Shown here in pieces: positions 1 through 9,370 of a DNA stretch of 64,000 nt (positions are counted from its first letter, which is position 1; the number at the start of each line of letters is the position of its first letter). Location: the NCBI GenBank assembly GCA_000711775.1, contig ARYC01002086.1, positions 1 to 64,000 on the forward strand, written 5' to 3'. A program made the translations under genes and the position numbers. The notes under the pieces are model-generated. The model was not told the origin of the DNA. It worked only from the letters and a program-made list of their open reading frames with translations, and made no database searches. The stretch comes from Oxytricha trifallax (lineage: Eukaryota; Ciliophora; Spirotrichea; Sporadotrichida; Oxytrichidae).

Positions 1-791
1 GAATGTAAGGAAAGTTATCTTATACTTGAGGACAAGTTTGAGAAAAATGTCATAACTGATCAGCAGTTCGCATACAAGATTTATCCTTTCAACTTCTTTA
101 AATGCGATGACAAGTATCAAATGGAATTTGTCAATGAGTACTAAGCTCTTACTAGAGCAAGGGATAGACAGTGCAGATTTATAATTAAGCTCGATGCAAT
201 ACTCCTTGCTCAAGATCATGTTGCTTTTCGCCTCCCTTATATTAAATGACTTTAAGAGACTACATTTAAGATTAAAGAGTTCCAAAGTAGCTACCTCTTA
301 TCCTTACAAATGTTTGCAAAGGCATAGAAGAGCTGCACACTTTAGGGTATGTTCATAGAGACTTGAAGCCTGAGAATATTATGCTTGACTTTTCACCTCT
401 CAGAGTAGTAATAATTGATTTCAATATATCATAAAGAGTTGAAGCTTCAGGACTTGGCATCGTTTATGGTACTCCTGGATACTTTTCAGAAAGGGAGGAC
501 AGGAGAGATGGTGATATTAAGTGGGATGTATGGGCTCTAGCAGCAATTATTGCTGAATGCGATATGCAAAGAAATGATTACTATAGCTGCAAAAGAGAGA
601 AAGATTCAAAGCAGAGAATACAGCAATATCTAGACTAGAATAAGATAAAAGGTAAAATGAAAGATATGGCTGAGCAGATTATCTTAAGACCAAACCACAG
701 AGCAGAGCAAACAATAGAGTAAATGATCAACTGGATAGGAGATATCAAATTTAGAAAATTAGCACATGATGCCAAGGTATTGTTTGAGTGA
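1..791 (+). pseudogene. TBE 57-kDa-type zinc-finger/kinase protein, C-terminal part, frameshifted
   Basis: Encodes the kinase domain of the TBE zinc-finger/kinase protein. Seen: catalytic loop VHRDLKPEN near 352-378, then IIDFN where most kinases have DFG, then GTPGYFSE and KWDVWALA (substrate lobe, APE-like region and helix F). It ends at TGA 789-791. The frame breaks near 246, where one base is missing relative to copy 3 (which reads LEMTYREF there), so it is probably dead. Six internal TAA/TAG codons are read as Gln. Family knowledge: TBE elements carry three genes (about 22, 42 and 57 kDa), and the largest has C2H2 fingers plus a kinase. The fingers would be upstream of the window. Confidence 0.85.
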
Positions 792-952
792 ATAGTAAAA
801 ATAAAACCCCTCTAATACACACTACTATACATTACATTTAAACATTAAACCCCTACATAAACCCTATTAAAACCCTAATAAAGAATGTACTAATAGTCTA
901 TTTTTATCAATCAAAAACTCAATCAAACTACTGAAAGGGTTTTGGGGTTTTG
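1..952 (+). mobile_element. TBE transposon, right end (copy 1, subfamily A)
   Basis: Right-hand part of a telomere-bearing element cut by the window start. It carries the end of the zinc-finger/kinase gene, then about 150 bp of terminal inverted repeat that closes in G3T4G4T4G at 937-952, the telomere-like tip that defines TBE elements. The next three bases, ATT (953-955), fit the ANT target duplication of this family. The terminal 120 bp are nearly identical to the end of copy 3 (7150-7272) and differ from copies 2 and 4, so two subfamilies are present. Its left end and transposase lie outside the window. Confidence 0.9.
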
Positions 953-955
953 ATT

Positions 956-1395
956 CCCAATGCTTTCCCTTTAGACCCTATTATTAAGTTTAAGATTAAA
1001 CAAAATTTTCTACTAGAAAAGTATGGTTCTTCGTTGATTGCATCAAAGATTTCTTGTTTAATTACAATAGCTTCCTGTTTATCATAGTCTACTGTTTCTA
1101 CATTTCTCAACCTATTTTGGCCTTTTACTAATTAATATAAATAATCAGGAGCCAGGGTACCCACTATTATGAAAAAAAACTCTTTCTGGGAATTATTCTT
1201 GATTATCATAGTAGTTCAAATGTCGTTTGATATTTTGGTCCTGGATTACCTCCTTTAAAATATTTCTTAGCTCTAGTTCGGGATAATGTGGCACGTTGAT
1301 GATATTAATTTGATTTGATAAAAAATTTTGACCCTTGCAAATAATCTTTGATAAATCTCATAGTTGTGTTCTTGTAACTTGGCAAACAATAACCC
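956..1395 (-). pseudogene. Coding segment abutting the TBE copy 1 insertion; unknown protein
   Basis: Minus-strand reading in ciliate code gives protein-like sequence from about 1395 to 956, with segments such as HNYEIYQRLFARVKIFYQ, YPELELRNILKEVIQ and FDAINEEPYFSS. It is rich in charged residues and has no recognisable domain. The reading needs a frame change near 1280 and another at the run of eight A at 1171-1178, which may be decay, a tiny eliminated segment or sequence error. It stops exactly at the TBE tip, so the transposon sits inside or beside this segment. It could be a fragment of a macronuclear gene or an old transposon gene; I do not recognise the family. Confidence 0.4.
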
Positions 1396-2158
1396 TCTTA
1401 AAAATTATAAAAATGAAATAAATATTACAATGGTACTTCAAAAATCTATACCAGTCATCTTTAGAGTTTAGCTTTTCCTCTAGCAATCTTGAATCTATAA
1501 ACTAATTTTACTGCATATGAGGCTAGTCTATCGTTTTAAGTTTATTTGTATTTATATCAAAGTCCAAACAAAAGTTTTATTTTAAAAAAGTAATAAAACT
1601 AATTAAATTTATCAACTTAACCTTAAAATGAATGGACAAAATTAATTTATAAAGAGAGTATTTATTAATTACTATGAGATTCCTTAATTTTAATAAATCT
1701 GATTGAAAAATATCTATTATCAAAAATTAATATAAAACTCTAATGGGGTAGAAATTAAATTATTTTATTAATTAAACTTATCATTTTTAATTATATTTCA
1801 CCCTTTAGTTTTTTTAAAGTTAAGAATAGTTCTTTGTTGTTCAAATTTTTTGTTTATAAAAGTAAATATTAAATTTTATATGTTAAGTCTTAATATTATA
1901 TTGTTATTCTAAAGTATTTGTTTTAATTTTTTTTTTGCCTGACAACCTTTAAAATAGTTGTCAGGCGACTATATTTTTTTCTAATTATTCCATATTTGAA
2001 TATAAATCACATTGAAAATAACTATAATTAAAATTTCATCGATAAATAACAACTTAACTCAATAAAAGCATATTGAAGCAATGCGGTTGCTAACTTAGTA
2101 ATGAGAAGAAATTAAAAGATAAAAACAAAAACCAAGCTCATTTGAAGGTATTGAAGAA
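1396..2158. other. AT-rich stretch without a recognised gene
   Basis: About 760 bp of very AT-rich DNA with frequent stops in all frames under the ciliate code. The only structure I see is the hairpin at 1937-1966. It lies upstream of the zinc-finger pseudokinase gene and may hold its promoter. Confidence 0.5.
1937..1966. repeat. Perfect 10-bp-stem hairpin
   Basis: GCCTGACAAC at 1937-1946 pairs exactly with GTTGTCAGGC at 1957-1966 around a 10-nt AT loop. It stands out as a GC-rich island in AT-rich DNA about 190 bp upstream of the next gene. Function unknown. Confidence 0.7.
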
Positions 2159-3537
2159 ATGAAGTTTACACAAGAGAAGTTTTCAGAGTGGTGCATTTAA
2201 AATAAGTATAATGAAAACTAAGTTTACAAACAATAATACCTTGTCAGATGCAATCTTTGCCTCAGATTATTTTAACATGAATCATTTTATCGAGACTAGA
2301 TGAGACATGCAAAGCAAGTTAAAAGCAAGTAAAATTTCTTAAAATAAACGGAAAATATTATTGCTATGTAAAACAATGCAACAAGTAACTATTTGAATCA
2401 AGAGATAAATTGATCAATCACTATTTCAAACATAATTTAGAAGAATTGAAAACAATCAATATTTATCCAAAGGTAAAGGTAAGATAATTAAATTAAATAA
2501 TTTATTTATAGCTAATTTTCCAAGAATAATAATTGAATAACTTCATGTTGAAGTAGCAGTACCAAATTTATTAAATTCCTCATTATTTTGATGATTTGAA
2601 GAAAAAATTGGTCCTATAAAAAGAATTATTTGTATTTGATAAGAACGTACAAGAAATATTAAATAATTTAGATGATCAAGAAAATTAACAACAACAATTC
2701 AATTATTATAAAATAAATAATAATGATTATTAAAAGCTCAAATACGACAGTCTCTTGTAAGAAATTAGAATAGTTTTGCAAGATTCCATAGATCATAATT
2801 TAATTATTGAAGAGTCCTCCCCTACTGATCTTAATTTTAAAGAATAAAATAAAATCTTCAGTATTTATGGTCTCAATTAGCTCAATGAAAATAAAATATT
2901 GGTTTAAGAACTTTGGAATAAATTTAACTACTGCAAATCCTTCAAAGACTTAGACCTAAAATATCAAGATATTAGACTAGGAGTTAAGATTGACTACAAC
3001 AACCTTACTCTTATAACAAGATCCTATTAAACGACCCTTAAAAAATTATTAAATATAAGAGCTAATTAAAAATAGTTGTAATTTGCAGTTATGGGTATGA
3101 TCCAAGCTGTATTAGAGCTGCATGCTAACGACTTAGTTTACCGTGATCTTAAGCCAGAAAACATTTTAATATAACTAAATCCCAACTTTGAAGTATTTAT
3201 AAGAAATTATAAATATTGCGTTCAAAAATCTGATGACTCAGCCTTCGAGGCAAACACACATAATTTATATGTTAATGCCTAATTGAAATTAAAAAGTGGA
3301 TCACATTTCTAGAATATTTATTCAATCGGCTTAATTTTAGTTGAGTGTTAATTTGGTCAAGAAAATTTTAGATGGTTTATGCAAAATAAGTAACATTTGC
3401 AAGAACTTTTGTTGATGTGGCTGGAAGATGACTAAATCAACATAATTTTGAATGAATTTATTTGTAGAATAATTATAGACCAGGATGTTTCAGTAGAAGA
3501 AATTATATATGTGCTGAATTAAGTTTTTTAAGAGTGA
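2159..3537 (+). CDS. C2H2 zinc-finger pseudokinase, not TBE-flanked
   Basis: Starts at ATG 2159, the first Met after an in-frame TGA, and ends at TGA 3535. The N-terminus has a finger CNLC...H...H (about residues 28-50), then a second one (C-x4-C...HYFKH), a long Gln/Asn-rich linker, and a kinase-like C-terminal lobe with VYRDLKPENIL at about 3137-3170. The position of DFG reads FIRNYK, so the metal-binding Asp is missing and catalysis is doubtful. The architecture matches the TBE zinc-finger/kinase protein but the sequence is clearly different and no TBE terminal repeat flanks it. The frame is intact if an 11-bp duplication (2311-2321) is removed; a 33-nt GT-AG stretch beginning at 2479 may be an intron. 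It may be a domesticated or very old TBE relative, or a host gene. Confidence 0.65.
2311..2330 (+). repeat. Direct repeat AAAGCAAGT x2; candidate 11-bp IES
   Basis: AAAGCAAGT occurs at 2311-2319 and 2322-2330. Removing one copy plus the 2-bp spacer (11 bp) joins the frame of the first zinc finger to the frame of the second finger and everything downstream. This is what a minimal IES with a 9-bp pointer would do; a recent 11-bp duplication is the alternative. Confidence 0.55.
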
Positions 3538-3589
3538 ATAATTAATTTATTAATAAAGACTTTAATTAACTTAACTTTTATGAATTAGT

Positions 3590-5205
3590 GCTGCAGTGCC
3601 AACTCCTATGCATGACTGCTATAACTTGAGAGGTTATTAGAGCTTAATAATAGAAATCTAAAATTTGAATTTAAACATGGCGGCTAACTTAAATTGTAAA
3701 GCTACCTCTCTTGGCAATGGTTAATCATAGCTTTACTTTGGCACCACTAAAAAGCAAGAAGTCATTTATGTTGAGAGGGAGGTAGAGTTAAGAGCTGTTG
3801 AGTCTGAAGCAGAGGTCTTCAAACATAAATTCAATATGTTGAGGAGCTAAAAGAACAGCTATCAATTGAAGAATTAAAAAACTTTGAATGCAATGATTGT
3901 TAAAACTTCTTCTCAACTGAATAGAGCTTGAAGAAGCATATTCAAGAAATACATTCTGGTAAACCGAAGATTTTTTTCAAGCATGATAAGGTGGATGGCA
4001 GATATTAGTGCACGACTTGCATGAAGTCTTACACTCATTCAGCTAAAGTTAAAAGACACATGCAGAAGCATCATTTAAGCGAGTTTTAATGTTAAGATTA
4101 AAAGACTGAAAAACTTTACCTGCCAAGAGAAAGTCTAAAACTCTTGAATCTTAAAGAGAGTTGTAAGATAAGCTCAAGAGGCAGAAAGGATATGAGTCAT
4201 TGAATCAACTTGCAGGCAATACATTTTTAGCATGCTTCTAAGAGAGAGCGATGTCTATTCCTGCATTAAATGGAGTGAACTTAGTAGCTGAATTTAAAAT
4301 TACTTGCACATAAGTGTGCCTTACAAGGCAAAGCTTATAGTAGTTGATAAGTATGCATACAAGGTATACCCTTTCATTTATCTAATTAAAAATGAGCAGT
4401 ATTAAAATGAGTTTGCTAACGAATATATCGTTTTTAGAGAAGCTTAAAAAAGAGATTGCAAGAACTTGCTTAAGTTAGACAGTGCTATTTTAGGCTTTGG
4501 GTTCATCGCACTAAGGGTAAAGAAATATGAAATGACTCTAACAGACTATCTCTATCAAAACTGATATATGGATGACTTTAATGATATACTTTCAGATATG
4601 ATTAAGGGCGTCTAGGAGTTGCATGAACTTGGGTATGTTCATAGAGATTTGAAGCCTGAAAATGTGATGCTTAACCTCTTTCCTTTAGAAGTTGTTGTTA
4701 TCGATTTCAATAGAGCCTTAAGATAAGAGATTGGAACATTAGCAAAGGTTCTTGGGACACCAGGCTACTTCCCAATCAGAGAGAAGTGGACGAATGGTTC
4801 AGTTTAGTGGGATGTATGGGCAGTTGCTGCTATTATATTAGAAAGTGACATGGAATGCATGTCTTACTTTGGTACTAAGCATGAAAAACAATCAATTAGC
4901 TTAGCTTAGAAGCATATAAAGTAAGAAGATGTCTGCGAAGAAATAAAAAGTATAGTAGAGATGATAATCGTGAGAGCTCCCTCCTATCCTATGTAATCCT
5001 TAGATGACATACTTGAGCCACTAGAGAGAGCAAGATTCAAGAGGTATCACAAAGACAAGCAGATAAAATTTGTTTGATTTAAGTACACTAATACTCATCA
5101 AATTCACATAAAACCTGCGTTTTCTCTACTAACTCCAATAAGACCCCAACTATACCCTACAAATCAAAGCATTTATAAACGTCACTAATGGGTTTTGTGG
5201 TTTTA
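3590..5205 (+). mobile_element. TBE transposon remnant (copy 2, subfamily B)
   Basis: Homology to the complete element at 43710-47806 (read on its minus strand) starts near 3590 and continues to the right terminal repeat at 5120-5205. The tip is degraded: G3T4GTG2T4A replaces G4T4G4T4G. Only the zinc-finger/kinase portion is kept; the 22-kDa-type gene and the transposase are missing, so the element is 5' truncated. Confidence 0.85.
3677..5077 (+). pseudogene. TBE 57-kDa-type zinc-finger/kinase protein, frameshifted
   Basis: ATG at 3677 lies in the same context as the start in the intact-length copy at 45290. Two C2H2 fingers are visible (CNDCQNFFS...KKHIQEIH near 3888-3950 and CTTCMKSYTHS...KRHMQKHH near 4013-4074). 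A kinase domain follows with VHRDLKPEN (about 4638), VVIDFN, GTPGYFP and QWDVWAVAA. It ends at TGA 5075. At least one frameshift lies between the N-terminus and the first finger, and an in-frame TGA (4561-4563) interrupts the domain before the catalytic loop, so it cannot be made intact. Confidence 0.85.
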
Positions 5206-6345
5206 AGTGTCATATACTCTACTATTATAGCATACTTAGGTATATTTTTTATCATTATTATAATAAAATATATCAGCAAACTAAAATGAGCGCTAACGTT
5301 TTGAGAAGAGCGGCATTACTTGGGTAAAGTCAATAAAAATTATCATTCCTTCAACCAAGAAAAGTATAGACTAGAGACGCTGGTACTCAGTGGGAGCCTA
5401 CTTTTGACAACTTTGACTAGTCTAGCTTTGAGATTTAAATATAAGTTAAGTAGGAGGTCATAATAGAATATGTGCAAATTGAGGAGGAAGTTAAACAACC
5501 CGTCATCGAGCATTTATAAATACCAGCCAAAGTTGAATATTACTGTAAAGAATGCAATAAAGTTTTCCCTTACAAGTCAACTTATAAGAGTCACTTGAGA
5601 AAATATACACAACGAAATGCCAAGGTTATATCTCAAGCATTAAAATATGTCTGTGAGTTCTGTGAGAGACCATATTCTCATTCTAGAGACCTCAAAGTGC
5701 ACTTAAAGAAAAAGCACAATTAAAGTTTTGTCTTTATTCATGAACCTACTGGGAATAGATTCCTCTAAAAGAGAAGATCAAGAAACCCAGTGGAGTCTCT
5801 TAGAGTTGAAGTCTAGAAGTAAGTTAAAATGAAGAAAGCAGTCAAGAACTTTCCAGTCTCTGAGATCAATAAAATCATGGTTAAAATAGAGGCAATGAAG
5901 ATTCCCATATTAAAAATTATTGACTTAGATTCTTGCCTAAAAAGCTACCTCACTCTTGAAGAAAAAATAGAGAAGAGAGTCATTAATGATGACTAATATG
6001 CTTACAAGATATATCCTTTCAATTACTTCCTTGCTGATGACAAGTTCCAAATGGAATTTGCTAATGAGTATTATGCTCTTTAAAAGGCAAAGTTAAATGA
6101 GTGCAGGCATATCATCTAGCTTGATGCTATTTTACTTGGTAAAGATCATGTAGCCTTCAGGCTTCCTTTACTTGAAATGACTTACAGAGAATTCTTATCT
6201 GACAATAGATGTCAGAGATAAATTAGCTAGATAGTATAGCAGAGAGTTGAAGGGATTGAAGAGCTTCACAAGCTAGGTTACGTTCATATAGACTTAAAGC
6301 CAGAAAACATCATGATGAAATTTCAGCCTCTTAGAGTTTATATTA

Positions 6346-6718
6346 GTTAGTTAGTTAGTTAGTTAAGTTATTAGGAAATTAATATTAAGGGGAAATAATG
6401 CTAAAGGCGCTTCCTCCCGACCTCCCCTCCGGAAGCATCAGGTGTGGTCACCACCAAATTTGACCGTAGTCCAAACACGTGTCCTTTCTTCCATGTAGCC
6501 ACTCCGGATTTCCAAATTGGGTCATGTGTTTGCTGCCATTTAACGTCATACGAGCTCAGGACGAGTATCCCGTGCTTTTTACCAGGTACAGACACTACAG
6601 AACCCTGGGATATTTCGTGCTTTTTACCAGGTACAAATATCAGCGAACCCTGGGTTTCGAACCCCCTACCCTATCAGAATTGGTCAGGTGACCTACCATC
6701 TGGACAGTAGGTCCGAAA
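6346..6718 (-). mobile_element. tRNA-derived SINE
   Basis: GC-richer insertion bounded by a 16-bp target duplication (6330-6345 and 6719-6734). On the minus strand the head resembles a tRNA: TGGTAGGTCACCTGACC (A-box/D-arm region), then GGGTTCGAAACCC (B-box/T-arm). The tail ends in an (AACT)n simple repeat next to the duplication (forward GTTA repeats at 6344-6365). This arrangement (tRNA head, unrelated body, simple-repeat tail, long duplication) is that of a LINE-mobilised SINE. It contains a 39-bp internal tandem repeat. Confidence 0.85.
6571..6654 (-). repeat. 39-bp tandem duplication inside the SINE
   Basis: Units at 6571-6609 and 6616-6654 both begin CGTGCTTTTTACCAGGTACA and end AACCCTGGG, with a different 10-bp core and a 6-bp spacer. 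The repeat lies just downstream of the tRNA-like head. Confidence 0.85.
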
Positions 6719-7275
6719 CTTAGAGTTTATATTATTGACTTCAACAGAGATCAAAGAGTGCAAGCCTCTGCATAAGGAAATGTATACAGTACTCCTGGAT
6801 ATTTCTCAGAGAGAGAGGATTGGAGAGATGGAGACACTTAATGGGAAATCTGGGCTCTAGCCGTATTAATAATAGAGAGCGACATGCCAAGAAACGATTA
6901 CTTTAGCTGCAAGGGTGAGAGAGATTATAAGCAGAGAATCAAACTATATCTCGATAAAAATAAAATAAATGGAGGTCTCAGAAAACTTGCATACTCAACT
7001 ATTATCAAGCCAAGCTAAGAGAATTAATAAACATTAGAAACAATCAAACATCGACTTAGAAAGATAAAAATCAGAAAACTGCCTCATGATTCTAAGCTTA
7101 TGTTTGTGTGAAATATACTAAAAACTCGCTTGTTATACTCACCTAAAATACTAATATTTAAACATTAAACCCCTACATAAACCCTATTAAAACCCTAATA
7201 AAGTATGCACTAATAGTCTACTTTTATCAATCAAAAACTCAATCAAACTACTGAAAGGGTTTTGGGATTTCGATT

Positions 7276-9370
7276 CCTTACAAAAATACATTATATTTTA
7301 TAATAAATATTTTAGATAGAAATATATATTTATAAATACGGATTTTTGGCTTCGCATTTTGGAGTCTGTTAGCAGTATCACAAAAAAAGAATTGAATTTC
7401 AATTATTTTTTTGAAATATATTTTGAATCTATATTGCATTAGTTTTTGAAATGGTAGATATCACATTATATGTAAATTAGTAAAAAGAAAATAAATAAAT
7501 TTTAGCATCAAATCCAAATATACAAGTTAAAATTAATTTATTTTGCCATTTTATCATTACATCTTAGATTTTTAAAAGGTTTTAATGTGGAATTTCCAAT
7601 AGCTATCGATATACTGATATAATAATATAAAATCATAATAAAACTATTTTGTTCCGCAATAATATATCAGTAGATTATTATGAATTTCACAAATTCCAAT
7701 CTTAACAGGATCTAATTATTCTGCTCTCGGAAATCTATATTTAATATTTCAATTAATTGTAATTATTATTTTTTATATCTTAATAAAAATTGAATTTTTA
7801 ATAAAAGACATATATTTTTTTTTCATTTTATTAGATTAAAAAGTATAATAATAAAAATTATGATAAATTTATTTTATAATAATTTTGATGAAAAATACAA
7901 TAAATTGTACAAAATTAAGAATTTTGTTTATTTCTATTATATCTATTATTCGATAATTGTATATTAATCCTATCATTTTTAAAAATAAAAAATTTATTAA
8001 TTTACTCTATTATACATGCTTGATTAGTTGTCATATATTTATATTTATTTGTATTATATTATAACTAAAATGACAATTTGTATTTAAAATTATTATAAAA
8101 AAGCTAGGTTACCCGCCCATTGGTCAATATATGAATAACACAAAGTAATTAATTATATATTATGATTTAATAGAATTAAAATAGAGAAAATAGTCCAATT
8201 CAAAGTGAAAGCTTAATCAATTTATTTTAGACCAATTTACCTTAAAATATTTTGAATTTATCTAATAATGAGTAATAAGATAAAAGCATATATATTATTG
8301 TATTTGAAGAAATCGAATAAAATTTAGTTAATGAATTAATTGTTATTTATTTAAATTAAATTTTAATTTTTATAAAAATTTTTTTTAAGTTTATATTCCT
8401 TTATAAGTTAATATAAATTGAAAATAATGCTGAAAATTTAAAATTTTAACCTTTGTATAATTTATTACTTGAAATCTTTTCACAAAATTAAATATTATTT
8501 TTATTTTAAATTTCCAATGAGAAATTAAATATTTATAAATTTTAAATTAATTTTATATATTATTAGTAGGAAAAATTCAGAAAATTATTGATGTAAAATT
8601 GATGAAATTATGATTTTTAATAAATTGATATATATTTTAAACACAAGAAATAAATAGCTTTTATAATTATTGACAAGTTATAATTAATTTGAAACGTTTA
8701 TTAATTAAAGATATATTATATATTTATTATATGGGCAATATTAAAGAGGTAGATCTTTGTTGTTTACTAGTTCCATTAACTAAATATATAACTTATAACT
8801 CTTGCAATACTTAATTAATCTAGTAATATTTTTGTGACTTATAAAATAAAACCATAAATTCGAATATGATAATTAATAATAATTTGTTAATAAATGTGTC
8901 ATAATTATGTTCATTGTATTTTTAAAGTATAATAGAATAAAATTATATAGTAAAATTTTAAATAATACTAGAAACAAGAACCATCTAAAAATGCAGAATT
9001 TAAAATAAAACTTATTCTCAATGAATGAAATGTTGAGTGGGGCAACTTATTTGGATTTACAGGATACTTAAATTTAATCTAAAATTGCTTCTTACCTAAA
9101 ATAAAAAGGCCTTGCTCTACATGTTGATAATCATTTTAATGCACTTTTGCATAAATCATAAAATGGACAGACTACTCATCCAAGTCTGTTGCTATTAAAT
9201 TTAATATAATTTCTAAACTAATGATTAATCAAGTATCTAATACAATTTGTTTTTATATGTCTTTTTAAGTATAATATAAAAAACCACATTAAAAGTTTTG
9301 TTGGATTCTTTTTGAAAAATATTCAGTAAGTCAAATTACATTTTTAAATTCAACAATTTATTAAATAAAA
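7276..9370. other. 2.1 kb AT-rich DNA without genes
   Basis: Strongly AT-rich, with no reading frame of protein-like composition on either strand in the ciliate code and no terminal repeats that I can pair. It probably represents micronucleus-limited spacer DNA between the transposon cluster and the next gene. Confidence 0.6.

Larger units (their letters stand above)
5286..7111 (+). pseudogene. TBE zinc-finger/kinase protein, intact frame split by a SINE
   Basis: The best-preserved kinase gene in the window. ATG 5286, TGA 7109. Two C2H2 fingers (CKECNKVFPYKSTYKSH near residues 92-108 and CEFCERPYSHSRDLKVH near 122-138) precede a basic linker. A kinase domain follows with AYKIYPF as a VAIK-like strand, VHIDLKPENIM as catalytic loop (Arg of HRD replaced by Ile), IIDFN in place of DFG, then STPGYFSE and QWEIWALA. 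The only break is the SINE insertion at 6346-6718, which falls between the catalytic loop and DFN. Without it the frame is open to the end. Confidence 0.85.
5209..7272 (+). mobile_element. TBE transposon remnant (copy 3, subfamily A) carrying a SINE
   Basis: Kinase gene plus the right terminal repeat ending at 7272 (tip partly mutated), followed by ATT as in copy 1. Its left boundary is the end of copy 2, so copy 2 either inserted into this element or both are truncated side by side. The last 120 bp match copy 1 closely. A 373-bp SINE lies within the gene. Confidence 0.85.

Noticed and set aside
931..952. C4A4/G4T4 repeats as chromosome ends or telomere addition sites
   Set aside because: Here and at 5191-5205, 7256-7272, 43710-43726 and 47790-47806 the repeats form the tips of TBE terminal inverted repeats, and short target duplications follow.
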